From contig OX442318.1 of NCBI GenBank assembly GCA_949358305.1, positions 13,994,517-14,058,516 on the forward strand: a DNA stretch of 64,000 nucleotides. The letters run 5' to 3'. The DNA is from Strigamia acuminata (lineage: Eukaryota; Arthropoda; Chilopoda; Geophilomorpha; Linotaeniidae). Below the pieces are notes generated by a model that had not been told where the DNA came from, made no database searches, and saw only the letters and a list, made by a program, of their open reading frames with translations. Below, one piece after another: positions 20,019 to 30,100 of this stretch. Made by a program: the position numbers and the translations under genes. Each line of letters starts with the position of its first letter. Position 1 is the first letter of the stretch.

Positions 20019-23000
20019 ATGCCTAATTTACATGATGAAGTCCCTTCGCCAATTGAGGGAAGGACGTATAGTCGTCCAAGAGTCGGGTTTACCTGCCCAC
20101 AAGGTGCCCAAACTCGGCGCAGTAGTTTTCCAAAGGTAGTAACGGCTAAACGCTCAGCCGAAACTCGATTAGAAATCGCCGAAGCCGAGATGTCGGCTGA
20201 AATTTCACTTGATGCGAAAAAACGTTCATTGCAAAAATTCAAAAATGTTTCAACGGATCGTGAAATGGATGCTGAAACAAAAAGAAGTATTGACAAAGTA
20301 AATGATCGTACTCAACCACGCACCTCGACTCCAAAACAAAGATATGAATTTCCTCAGCGGTCACCAGAGTTTGAAGCGCTCGTTGCCGAAGTTCTCCCTG
20401 TAGATCCGGACGCGCATGACGAAATCCGCCTAGCCATGATCAAGTTTGAAACCGAACAGTTTGTCGAGGAAATGGGCTATCAAATAGAGACATTAGCCTT
20501 CGAAATGCGACTAACTCGAAACCGATTAGATATATCCCAAGCTAAACTCGTTTTAAATAAACATTGTGCGGCCGAGGAAAATGCAAATGAGAATGCCGAA
20601 ATTGAAGAATTGGAAAGAACAAGCAGAGAGCTTGATGAAACTAAACAAGCTCTAGACAAAGAAATTTGTAATAGAATTAAAGCCTGTGAATTGGAACTGC
20701 AAGAGATAGCTAACTTGCAACAGAAGCGTACAAAGAATTTATCCCACCGTGAGGACGAATCCTTCACCTTACAACCACAACAATGGTTAGATGCGGATCG
20801 AAAATGGAAAAAGTCACATGAAATTCGTGAAACACCATCATCACCATGCAGACAATTTCACAAAACCGATTGGGCGGCAAAATTTGCCGAAATACGAAAA
20901 TCTCAGGAAGAGATAGACGAACTTTTGAAGAAGATTCAATCAGCCGAGTTTGCGGCTGAACAACCGAATCCGCCGGATGTCACGGCGTTCAAACCTAAAG
21001 TGACTAATCTTGCAACATTTGACACTAATCGTTCGTTCTGTGCGTCCAGTAATGACAAACGAAAATTTCAAACGAAAAGAAGTTCAACGATGGAAGCTTC
21101 TGACTGTAAAAAATGGAACACTTCAAGTGATGAAATGTTTAATAATAGCCATGCATTATTGAATATAATAGACTCAAAAAATTGTGAACAAAGTGCGAAA
21201 TTACCTACTTGTAGCAACTTCTGCAAAAATTCAGATCTCAGAAATAATTTCAATGACTCTCAATCACATTACAGTTCACCAACATGTATTAATCCACCAA
21301 AGAGGGAATGCGAAAAAAGTAGTGATTGTTCTCCGCCATATCAATCAAGACGTGAAAATTCCGCTTTCAGCCGTGAACAGTCAACGCGTTCACCTAAGGT
21401 GGGGGGACAACAAAGTCGTCCTCAAACATGTGCATCTTCACCATCAGATTGGACCCCAATTTACAAGACGACTGAAGAGATTGAAAAAACATTTGAACAC
21501 CGAGAACGAACTTCTGAGAGATCAAGTGCAACTACATTTGCCGAGAAACCAGCAAAAAACATTAATCACGTGCAGAATCCTCATTGTTCTACAAAAACTT
21601 CTCATTCTCATACTCGACTTACTATTGTTGACTCGGCGAAAGAAATCAATCTCAAAGTTAAAATGAAAGCCGAAAGAGAAACCGGCTCAACAATTGGTAA
21701 TACCAATGTAGTGTTAGCTAAACACGTGGCTGAAGATAAATGTAAGCCTAAAAAGCTTTTTACAAAAAGGTCGTTTGATGCATCTAAAATAAATAAGGGT
21801 GCGCAACCAAAATTTACCTTTATTGATAAAAAAGACCATCCCAAATGTCAATCTGAAAGAAAAATTTGTGAATTTGGTGAGCTCACTAAACAACAACGAT
21901 ACGAAACGTCATATCACCAAGTTCCACAGCCTGATAAAAATTCCGATGAAAATTCTGATGAGCGGGATGAAGACGTAGAAGTGTGTGAGCCACATGGAAC
22001 AATTGCAAAGGAAAAGCCTCTCAGCAAAGCAGAGAAACGATGGGACGCAGAGACTGACACATCACCACCGGCAGAAATTTATGCCTCAGCCTGTGATGCG
22101 CCGATCTCCGCCACTCCAACACCAATCGTCTCGTTGGAAAATATTAATTCCGTGCCAACAGCGGCAAAAATCAAAAAAGATTATCCCTTGGAATTGTCAC
22201 AGACAGCCGACCAAACGGCTATGGATTGGGCCACACAAGTTGAGAATTGGGAAAAGTCAATTATCAATTTTACCCCAGTGTTAATGCAAGTTGAAAATTG
22301 GGAAAAGACAATTATCAATTCAACCCCAGTGTTAATGCAAGTTGAAAATTTGGAGAAACCAATTACCCATTTGACCCCAGTGTTAACACGCCCGAATGCA
22401 CAAGAAGTATCTATTGCTAGTAAATCCATCACAACCTCTGTGTATCCAAAACCAAGCACTCCAAAATCTCAATTTCCGGCTGAGAAATTTGAAACAGTTT
22501 CTTTGACTCAAAGCCGATTGTTTGACCAAAATTATGACGTGACGAAGTCCAGTTTTGAAGTATTGCCTCGTGACACACAAGATATTTTGATGGAAGACCT
22601 GAATGAGTATCAAAGGACTCAAATTGGCAAAACCATTCAAAATTGGCAGCGTATAATCAGTCATCTGCGCGACATGGAGCCAACCAATGCCCTGGACATT
22701 CAACTCTCCGCTTTACAACAATTATTGGTCGCGGGACTTTGCAGCATTTTAACTCGGAGCACCGCCACAAGCAATCGAATTGCCCTCGCAGACGCAATAT
22801 GTCTCTGGACACCCCCGATGAATACTGGTAACCAAGATAATTTTTTAGACTACTGGAGGTCCATTCTCCTAGATTCGTCGACCATACAGCAAGAACTTGT
22901 ACTTGTTAGTAACAAACACTTGGCCGAATCGGCCATCCAACTTCACAAGAAGCGGAAGCCACGGAAGATCGCTCACAAGCATGTACTCCCAGCGATTCAA

Positions 23001-24002
23001 TCAGTAGAGACACCAGTTTCGCCAACGCTAAAAAAGAAGTCTCCACCAGCTTCGATTTCCAAACATTCGGCCGAGTTGGTCAAACTGCTGAATGAACGAG
23101 ATGAACGAGGAGATACCTACCAAACGGAGCTCGAATCAGTTCAACCAGAAGAAATGCCGGTCTCCCTGGTCAAGAAGAAAACGAGACCTTCATCAACATT
23201 GAATCCTGCTGCTGGTGTTGCTGTAAAAGCGACCAAAAAGGCTATAAAGACCTCAGGACAATTTACGACAATACAGCCCGTCAACTCGTCGATTTCAACG
23301 TCAAGACCCAATTCCAGCGGGCCCATCCTACGGACTGTCGATTATGCCAGCTCAGGCGCCAGGCCAAAAACATTTCTTCAGCGGAAAAATCGCTTGGTCA
23401 CCCGACTAGTGCATGATGCACAAGGCGCATTGGCGACAAGACCAATCAGTGAAACATGTGCCTTCGCACCTCCCGTGACTCGACAGTCTACAAAAAAGAG
23501 ACGTCCATCACGGACAAAACCGCCGTCACCGGCGAAACCTTGTTCAATTCCCTCAAAACAGTTGGAAGATCAAGAAGAATTGACAATTTACCGCCAATTA
23601 CGAAAAACCTACTCAAGACTGCAACCACACATGAGGATGCTGCAAGAAAATTCAGTTAATCTCGGGTACGAAGATCAAGAGCGCTCAGAACGCCACATCG
23701 AGGCAAAGCAGCCGTGGATTCATTATCAGCGGCTAACAAAAGTTAGAAAAAAGCCGAAAATGCCCCGAGAAAATAACGAAATAACGTTTGAAGATAACGT
23801 CAACTTTTGCTCAATTAGAAGTGAGTGGTTGCACGACAACACAGATTTAATTTTTGGGCCGTATACCGGCCGTCCGTTTGAACTTGTCCTCGAGAGGGAA
23901 AACCTTCGAGACAAGACAACAGACATGAGCTTACCTCGATTGCCGACTCCTTTAACCCCAGAGTTACCAATCGGCATCATTTATTGGATTCAATGCCACT
24001 AA
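20019..24002 (+). CDS. Element O protein: apparent Gag-N/ORF3-C fusion (1327 aa)
   Basis: One uninterrupted frame from an ATG 131 nt after the primer-binding site. The N-terminal third is a predicted coiled coil (about residues 110-250). It weakly resembles the N-terminal part of the element C Gag (shared patterns EI..AMI, a TK..L.. run and REDE.F). The middle is Ser/Thr/Lys-rich and carries three tandem 17-residue repeats (22236-22388). The C-terminal part has a helical segment and ends near W-L-H-D-x-T-x-L-I-x-x-P-x-x-G-x-P, six residues, ERxN. This matches the C-terminus of element I ORF3. There is no zinc knuckle and no protease, RT or integrase motif. I infer an internal deletion derivative that kept both ends of the coding region in one frame. 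Role unknown; it may help copying or packaging in trans. Confidence 0.7.
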   Translation: MPNLHDEVPSPIEGRTYSRPRVGFTCPQGAQTRRSSFPKVVTAKRSAETRLEIAEAEMSAEISLDAKKRSLQKFKNVSTDREMDAETKRSIDKVNDRTQPRTSTPKQRYEFPQRSPEFEALVAEVLPVDPDAHDEIRLAMIKFETEQFVEEMGYQIETLAFEMRLTRNRLDISQAKLVLNKHCAAEENANENAEIEELERTSRELDETKQALDKEICNRIKACELELQEIANLQQKRTKNLSHREDESFTLQPQQWLDADRKWKKSHEIRETPSSPCRQFHKTDWAAKFAEIRKSQEEIDELLKKIQSAEFAAEQPNPPDVTAFKPKVTNLATFDTNRSFCASSNDKRKFQTKRSSTMEASDCKKWNTSSDEMFNNSHALLNIIDSKNCEQSAKLPTCSNFCKNSDLRNNFNDSQSHYSSPTCINPPKRECEKSSDCSPPYQSRRENSAFSREQSTRSPKVGGQQSRPQTCASSPSDWTPIYKTTEEIEKTFEHRERTSERSSATTFAEKPAKNINHVQNPHCSTKTSHSHTRLTIVDSAKEINLKVKMKAERETGSTIGNTNVVLAKHVAEDKCKPKKLFTKRSFDASKINKGAQPKFTFIDKKDHPKCQSERKICEFGELTKQQRYETSYHQVPQPDKNSDENSDERDEDVEVCEPHGTIAKEKPLSKAEKRWDAETDTSPPAEIYASACDAPISATPTPIVSLENINSVPTAAKIKKDYPLELSQTADQTAMDWATQVENWEKSIINFTPVLMQVENWEKTIINSTPVLMQVENLEKPITHLTPVLTRPNAQEVSIASKSITTSVYPKPSTPKSQFPAEKFETVSLTQSRLFDQNYDVTKSSFEVLPRDTQDILMEDLNEYQRTQIGKTIQNWQRIISHLRDMEPTNALDIQLSALQQLLVAGLCSILTRSTATSNRIALADAICLWTPPMNTGNQDNFLDYWRSILLDSSTIQQELVLVSNKHLAESAIQLHKKRKPRKIAHKHVLPAIQSVETPVSPTLKKKSPPASISKHSAELVKLLNERDERGDTYQTELESVQPEEMPVSLVKKKTRPSSTLNPAAGVAVKATKKAIKTSGQFTTIQPVNSSISTSRPNSSGPILRTVDYASSGARPKTFLQRKNRLVTRLVHDAQGALATRPISETCAFAPPVTRQSTKKRRPSRTKPPSPAKPCSIPSKQLEDQEELTIYRQLRKTYSRLQPHMRMLQENSVNLGYEDQERSERHIEAKQPWIHYQRLTKVRKKPKMPRENNEITFEDNVNFCSIRSEWLHDNTDLIFGPYTGRPFELVLERENLRDKTTDMSLPRLPTPLTPELPIGIIYWIQCH
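22236..22388 (+). repeat. Three tandem 51-bp coding repeats
   Basis: Units at 22236-22286, 22287-22337 and 22338-22388 each encode a 17-residue unit of the form QVEN[WL]EK.I....TPVL, keeping the frame. The first two are nearly identical and the third more diverged. Confidence 0.85.
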
Positions 24003-24327
24003 ATAACTTTTTATGTTAAAATTTTTAATATCATTGTTTTTTACGTATTTAATCGTTTGCATAACTTTTTCTTGAAAATCAAATTGTTATTCGAATTATT
24101 TAATGCACTACTGTAGTGACTACCAATAATTTTAGTTGAAATTCAGTTTTAGCCTAGAAAATAACTAATTCTTCACTACTAAATTATTTTATTCCATGTT
24201 CTAACCTCCATTTGCAAATTTGTAAATCCTATTACTATCAAATTTGTTAATAATTTAATTATTTGAACAATTTGTGATTAGGACCCACTTTATTCCATCC
24301 TTTTAAATTAAAAATGTTTGATTTTAA

Positions 24328-24338
24328 TTGGGGGGAAG
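24328..24338 (+). other. Polypurine tract of element O
   Basis: TTGGGGGGAAG lies directly against the 3' LTR, as expected for the plus-strand primer. Confidence 0.75.
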
Positions 24339-25823
24339 TGTTGTGATCTCAAATGTTCCTTTTATTTGGAATATTTGGAGTATAAGAAATTAATAATTTA
24401 ATCTATTTAATGTGTTAAATAAATTGTTTTACAGTCCCTTTAATTATTTAGAAATAGTAGAAATTGGTAATTTAAGGAATCAATTTATTTTAGTGTTTTT
24501 AATAAATTATTTGTTAAAATAATTACATATTTTTTGCTTGCTTGTGCAAATAAAATACTCATTTTATTTGCAATTGCCAAGTGCTTTCGGCTGTTAAACA
24601 GAAGCCGTTAGGACTGCCATGGCAACCTAACTGCCAAATTGGGGGGTTGCTATGGCCAGCTCCTAATTTGCACCGTTGCTGGGCACGAAGTGTGCCAGGT
24701 GCATGCCACGCATGCGCACTCGGCCGATTTTCCGGCCAAAGTTTGAGTAATAAATTCGTTTATTACTCACTCTTTGCCTCCTCCTCACACCGTTCACACC
24801 GACACAGCTTTGTTCAAACCAAAAACACTGTTTTGTCCGTGATCCGTGAGATATTGCAAAGATTCAACTGATTTGCTTGATGCCCATCCGCATCAAGTGA
24901 CTCCTTCCCGGACGACGAAGTCGACGTGCAACGGACCGAGCAACCGTTGTTTCCGCCGCCGCCCGAAGATAAACGTACACACGCCATCGTAGACCGACGC
25001 CTGGAAGACGCCAAGCTGACGAGGGACGACGCGCGCCAAGCCGACGAAACCTCGACGCTAGCCACCGACGACGGTAATTCGATCAACATACGTTGAAGAT
25101 CGACGCCAGCCAGCCGCCGAGTTGACGAGGGACGACGCGCGAAAGCCGACGAAACCTCAACGCTCGACCTGCCGACGACGATAATTTGCCGAGAAGAAAC
25201 GGACCTGAAAACCGAATTCGACAGTGCGAACTACGCCAGTTGGACTCGTGAGTTTTCAACGGAGAATTTCCCGTTTCGACTCGAGGGTTCACACCTCGTA
25301 TTCTCCACCCCGGCCTGGCTATTTAGCTGGCCACGATTCTGGCTCCACAGCCGAATCACATCGCGAAATCTCACGATTCCGCGCCCGTTTGTGTGCATTT
25401 GCACCAATTTTCACGGCGATTCGTTGCCGCCATTTTCTCAACCTATTGTTTCCGCGCGCGCGAACAATTCCATTGTTCTCGCGCCTTTCTCTTCTTTCCT
25501 TGTTTAACTTTAGCAATATTCACTTAATTATTTATTTATCCCTTGTATTCATATTACTCCTTAATTTTAACATTAATAAAACTGTTTATCCTTTTTTAAA
25601 TTACTTGTTATTATTGCATTTGCTACCAAAAGAACCCCTAGACACAAAACCAACAGCCAAAAAACCCCTAGACACCAACTTAACTGCCAAACCCGATAGA
25701 AGACCTTTTACGGCATTCAACTGCTTTCCACAGGTTGAATACCGGGACCTTTTGCATTGAATTAGATTAATATTCTGTGCAATTATTATTATTATAATTT
25801 TGGGAACATCCAGGAACGCAACA
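24339..25823 (+). repeat. Element O 3' LTR (intact, 1485 bp)
   Basis: Uninterrupted copy from TGTTGTGATC to CGCAACA. It preserves the empty target of element I (AAGT, 24895-24898), the TTCG-capped hairpin (24745-24768) and a diverged direct repeat (about 25015-25080 and 25121-25187). Confidence 0.93.
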
Positions 25824-26216
25824 ACCTTTTGAGAAAAGGTATAAGGAAACCATTGATGCCTATGTTATGGGCTAAGTAATCAAAGCACGAATTTCAATAG
25901 GACACTTGGGAAATGGATTTTTCCCATCCACATCCCTCATAAAACGATTGAAAGTGCGTACATTTTATTGCAAAATCCGCACCATTCCTTCCACACACAC
26001 GATCGTTGAACCGAAAATCCCATGGAAACATAAGGGCAAATTGATTTATTCCCATGCATTGACAAATGCTATTTTTCTAATATTAGACACTTGGAAAGAA
26101 CCAAATATCCGATTTTTGGCCCACAATGTTGGATTTGGCCAACACCTATAGATTTTACAATATATTGCTTTTCACTTAATGCATTCATAATTTAATTGAA
26201 AAAAAGCATTTGAAAA
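25824..26216. other. Intergenic DNA, no gene seen
   Basis: It starts with the right ACCT target copy of element O. One short ORF is present without recognisable similarity. Confidence 0.6.
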
Positions 26217-27108
26217 TACAGGGTGTTTGCGATTTCCAAATGAATCCAGCGTCGCGAGTGAAAAGGCGATAGTTAAAATAACATAACAATTTTACTTCTT
26301 TAGTGGTTAAAATGAGACGCGTGCGCGTGGCAAGCACGCGGATTTTCATGAATTTCTAACACATACGTATTCAGGGTCCACTTACGGTCAGCAGGGACCT
26401 TGTTGGCGCACAATTTGCATACAAGAGGGCACTTAAAACGACCGTCGAGCAATATAAAAACGAAACAAATGACAAAACTCAATCTAAAAAACACACGATT
26501 GAAATAAAATACTTAATCGAAATAAAATACTTAATCGAAATAAAATACTTAATCGAAATAAAATACTTAATCGAAATAAAATACTTAATCGAAATAAAAT
26601 ACTTAATCGAAATAAAATACTTAATCGAAATAAAATACTTAATTGAAATAAAATACTTAATCGAAATAAAATACTTAATCGAAATAAAATACTTAATCGA
26701 AATAAAACACTTAATCGAAATAAAACACTTAATCGAAATAGAACACACAATTGCAACAAAATAAACGAAAACACACATAAACACATTAAATCATTTAGAT
26801 TTTACAGTTCACAAAGGCTTTAGACAATTTTAATAAATTTTACACGTAAACATTAGGTGGAAACAAAATAATTTTTTTTTTGCATATTACTAAGCTATTA
26901 TTAAAGTTTTTATTCATGTTATGTTTCTAATTTTGGAGATCAATTAAGACATAAAAATAATTTAGAAAGGAAAGTATACAGAAACGGCTGCTCCATAATA
27001 AACAACAATTCACAAAGTTCTCCATAAGAATCTGAGGTAGCCCAATTCCCTGGTCACCTCGTTCCTCAGACGTAACACCCCTGGACTTCTTCTTGCGAAC
27101 ACCCTGTA
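26217..27108. mobile_element. TA-flanked mariner-like non-autonomous element
   Basis: Ends read TA-CAGGGTGTTTGCGA (from 26217) and, inverted, TA-CAGGGTGTTCGCAA (ending 27108). Ends starting CAGGGTGT next to a TA dinucleotide are typical of Tc1/mariner-type elements. The interior of about 0.9 kb encodes no transposase that I recognise and holds an 18-bp minisatellite. Confidence 0.55.
26493..26752. repeat. 18-bp minisatellite, about 14 copies
   Basis: The unit CTTAATCGAAATAAAATA is repeated head to tail with few substitutions, mainly in the last copies. Long reverse-strand frames through it (FISIKY-like repeats) are by-products of an 18-bp period and not genes. Confidence 0.9.
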
Positions 27109-27136
27109 CATTCGTATTTGACAAATGTAGTATTAG

Positions 27137-27165
27137 GAAAGGCATTCCTAATAGGAATGCCTTTC
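27137..27165. repeat. 29-nt near-perfect palindrome
   Basis: GAAAGGCATTCCTA (27137-27150) and its exact complement 27152-27165 are separated by one base. It could be a site of cruciform formation or a transposon scar. Confidence 0.7.
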
Positions 27166-30100
27166 ATAACACATTTTACAAAATATATTACCATTTGCAA
27201 ACCAATAGCATGCAAAAATGTATTACAAAATGCATTCTCGTGAAACCCAATGCGTTTCAAAATACAGTGCAATACATTGCAATATAATTTCAATGTATTT
27301 TTGAACCTATTGGGGCTACTCAATCTCCCTTATAAATTTCCTCGTGCGTCAAAAGTCGCTATTAAGTAAGCCGGTAAGAATTTTGCTTCTCCTCCATGCA
27401 GTTTCGTGCGGCTGCATTTTGTCGTTGACCCGCGAAATCAGTCGAAGCGTGAAGAGCACATTTTGCGAATAAACACTGCACAACTGCACTAGTTATGAGA
27501 ATGCTTGTTTGAGCTTCAAATGTCTACACTCAACTTGAAAAACATTTGCATGTCAAATAGTGGACAAACAAAATTGTCTTTTATAGTTTCCAGCAATTGT
27601 ACTAATCTGGCAAATGGATAAACTGAGTGGCCAAGTGTTTTGGTCGATGATTAAATAAATTCTGCGCCAGTCAGGAGTTTCAGCGGTCCAAGAGCAAATA
27701 ATAAAGGGATAAAAATCTTAGAAAAGCTCAATGTTTGTGTTTGCTACCATTTTGCTTCCAGTTTTATATTCGCATAAAATATGGGAAGAAATTGTAATAA
27801 TCAATCAAGCAGATTTACATTGCTGATTCAAATTTAAGTGAAAAAGCTTGTTTGCCCTTCAAGCTAATGGAGATATATTGATATTCTTTAAAACCTACGA
27901 ATAAAAAAACTATATGATAATCTATAAATTGTCTAATGCTTGCATCACCTTAAAGCAATACACTTTTTCATTAAAAATAAAAATTCGTTTCAAAATGTGT
28001 AAATTTAAAAATTAAAATGAGCGAAATGACAACTGAAAATTAAAAAAAAGTTTAGTAATTAAAGTTGTAATTAAAACTGACACAAGAGGAATTGATTTTT
28101 TGCTTCTGTCAACACTCTTGTGTCTGCAACCAATACATACAGCACATCATGGTTTCCAAACTTTTTTGGTTTATGGCGCACTATACTATTACGAGTATGT
28201 AATGCCCGAGTTGCTTTGCAATTCTTACTTACTAACCTCGCTCAGACGTTATATAAACAATAAACAGTTGCCTGTAAAATCTTTTGCCTCTCTCTACATT
28301 TGGCGTCAGAGTTTCTATTGGGGTAATGTAAATAGTTAATATATAATTTTACTCCATCAGAGTGCTAGTAGTTAAATAAATAAACCCCACATCTAACTGC
28401 AATCACAAAACAGTCTTTTGGTAACCAAATATTAAATTACCAAACATTGATTAATGCATTCCATAAATTTACACTACACTGTATTTTGAATAGTATAAAT
28501 TCACAGAATAACATGGAATTTATTTTCACTGGACTTTAGTCGTGTCCTTTCGCAGTTGTGCTCCGTTCTCCGTTTATCCGATGTTGTGCGTTTTGCACAG
28601 CGATCGACAGATTTGTTTGCCCGGGCTTCAACGATAAATTTCCCTCGCCGCACTCAATGCGTCGCAACTCTGAATTTTTGTGAGAACAAGGCTTTAGAAT
28701 GATTTATTAATTAAAAGAGCTGTTAGAAAAAGTAGAGCAAACAAGTGTTTGCAACTTAATTTCATTGTAAAACTTGAAACCCATGAATAAGAGATGTTTG
28801 CTAGGTAAGACCTGGGAAAGACCTGGGAAAGCTTTCAAAGTGAAACTTAAAAAAGACATCACAAATAATAGCTGTTGCTCCGCAAACAAACAAACAGCCC
28901 CTTGGAATTAGTTTTAATGAACATCTTCTTTGTTCTGGTGAGAAAGAAACAGCTCAACTGACACTAATTAGAGATGATTACTTTTGCAACAAACTGGGTT
29001 GTTCCGCTCATTTCCCTCGCACTGCAAGCAATTATTTCAAAAGTAAACTCAAAAATCATTTACCCAGAATCTAATCCTTTGCTCTGCACTTCATACTGTT
29101 CTGAAGATAAAAAGACAGACGTTATTGCAGTGTACTGACACACAAAACACTCGATACTTTCCTTTTTCATTCCATATTGCAATTTTGGGCAAATCTGGCA
29201 AATGTACTCGATCCAAAACCAATCTGAATGACATTAATTACATGGGATTAAGAGACAAGAAAATTAAAGCTTTTTTAATTAAAGTAAAAAAAAATAAAAT
29301 AAAAAAACCAGTAAATCCTCTTAGGCAGATAATTAATTTTTTTATTTTGATCAAGATGTGGGACTAATAACTTGCAATCAAAAGTTTTGATTCATGGTAT
29401 GCAAATGAAAAAAAAAATTAAAACCACTAAAACTTTGTAATGTTTACTTAAAATAAACATGATAAAAAAATGTTTTTCACCAGTGGAACAAAAAAAAAAT
29501 GCTAAAGATGTAAAAAAGTGATTAATTCCCCACTATACACTAATATGTGATTGTCAAATGTCGACACGGTTGCCCTAATTTAACGAGCAGATTATTCAAA
29601 ATTTGAAGGATCACATCAATGGGTGACTGCTCACGCTTAATTAACCCATTTTTACAACCCACTTCACCATAAAACAGGAGCTCTTTAATCAAACCCAAGC
29701 ACTGGTTTTGTTTGCCAAAAGAAATCAGTCAAGCATTCCCAATTTTGTCATTTCACTTTCGAAAAAATGCGTCGTTTCAACACTCACATTTTCTTGTTGG
29801 GTGAAGAAATTGAAGTTTGTCCATATACTACAGCATACTGCACCACCTGTTACTCATTAAGCAACTTTTCACTAGTACAAAAGTTATAAAAGCACTTTTA
29901 AGGATCTAGAAGAGTTCTTGTTGACAAGAGAAGTGGCCTTCAATATGTGCCAATGATTGCATTCCATGAATACCATTGGAAATGGAGATTGGTTTGAGGA
30001 AACAGATGTAAAAGCATCTGGAACAGCTGCAACTACACCAATTGCATTTTTCCCACTTCCAATTCTATTTCACTTTGTGAACTATGTGATTTGATTTCAG

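Larger units (their letters stand above)
5511..25823 (+). mobile_element. Element O: non-autonomous LTR retrotransposon with one ORF, interrupted by element I
   Basis: The element has LTRs beginning TGTTGTGATC and ending CGCAACA. The 5' LTR is in two pieces (5511-6070 and 18943-19867) because element I sits inside it; the 3' LTR (24339-25823) is whole. The flanks carry a 4-bp duplication, ACCT (5507-5510 and 25824-25827). A primer-binding site (19870-19887) and a purine tract (about 24328-24338) flank an internal region of about 4.5 kb. That region encodes one protein and no protease, RT or integrase, so movement must depend on enzymes supplied in trans. By eye the two LTRs differ at only two positions (near 19203 and 19312), which means recent insertion. 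Confidence 0.92.

Noticed and set aside
26493-26752. CRISPR-like array
   Set aside because: Units are contiguous 18-mers without spacers in an animal genome: a minisatellite.
26479-26786. Two long reverse-strand frames with repeated FISIKY/LFRLSI units
   Set aside because: They are translations of an 18-bp minisatellite whose period keeps any frame open; there is no start context or similarity.
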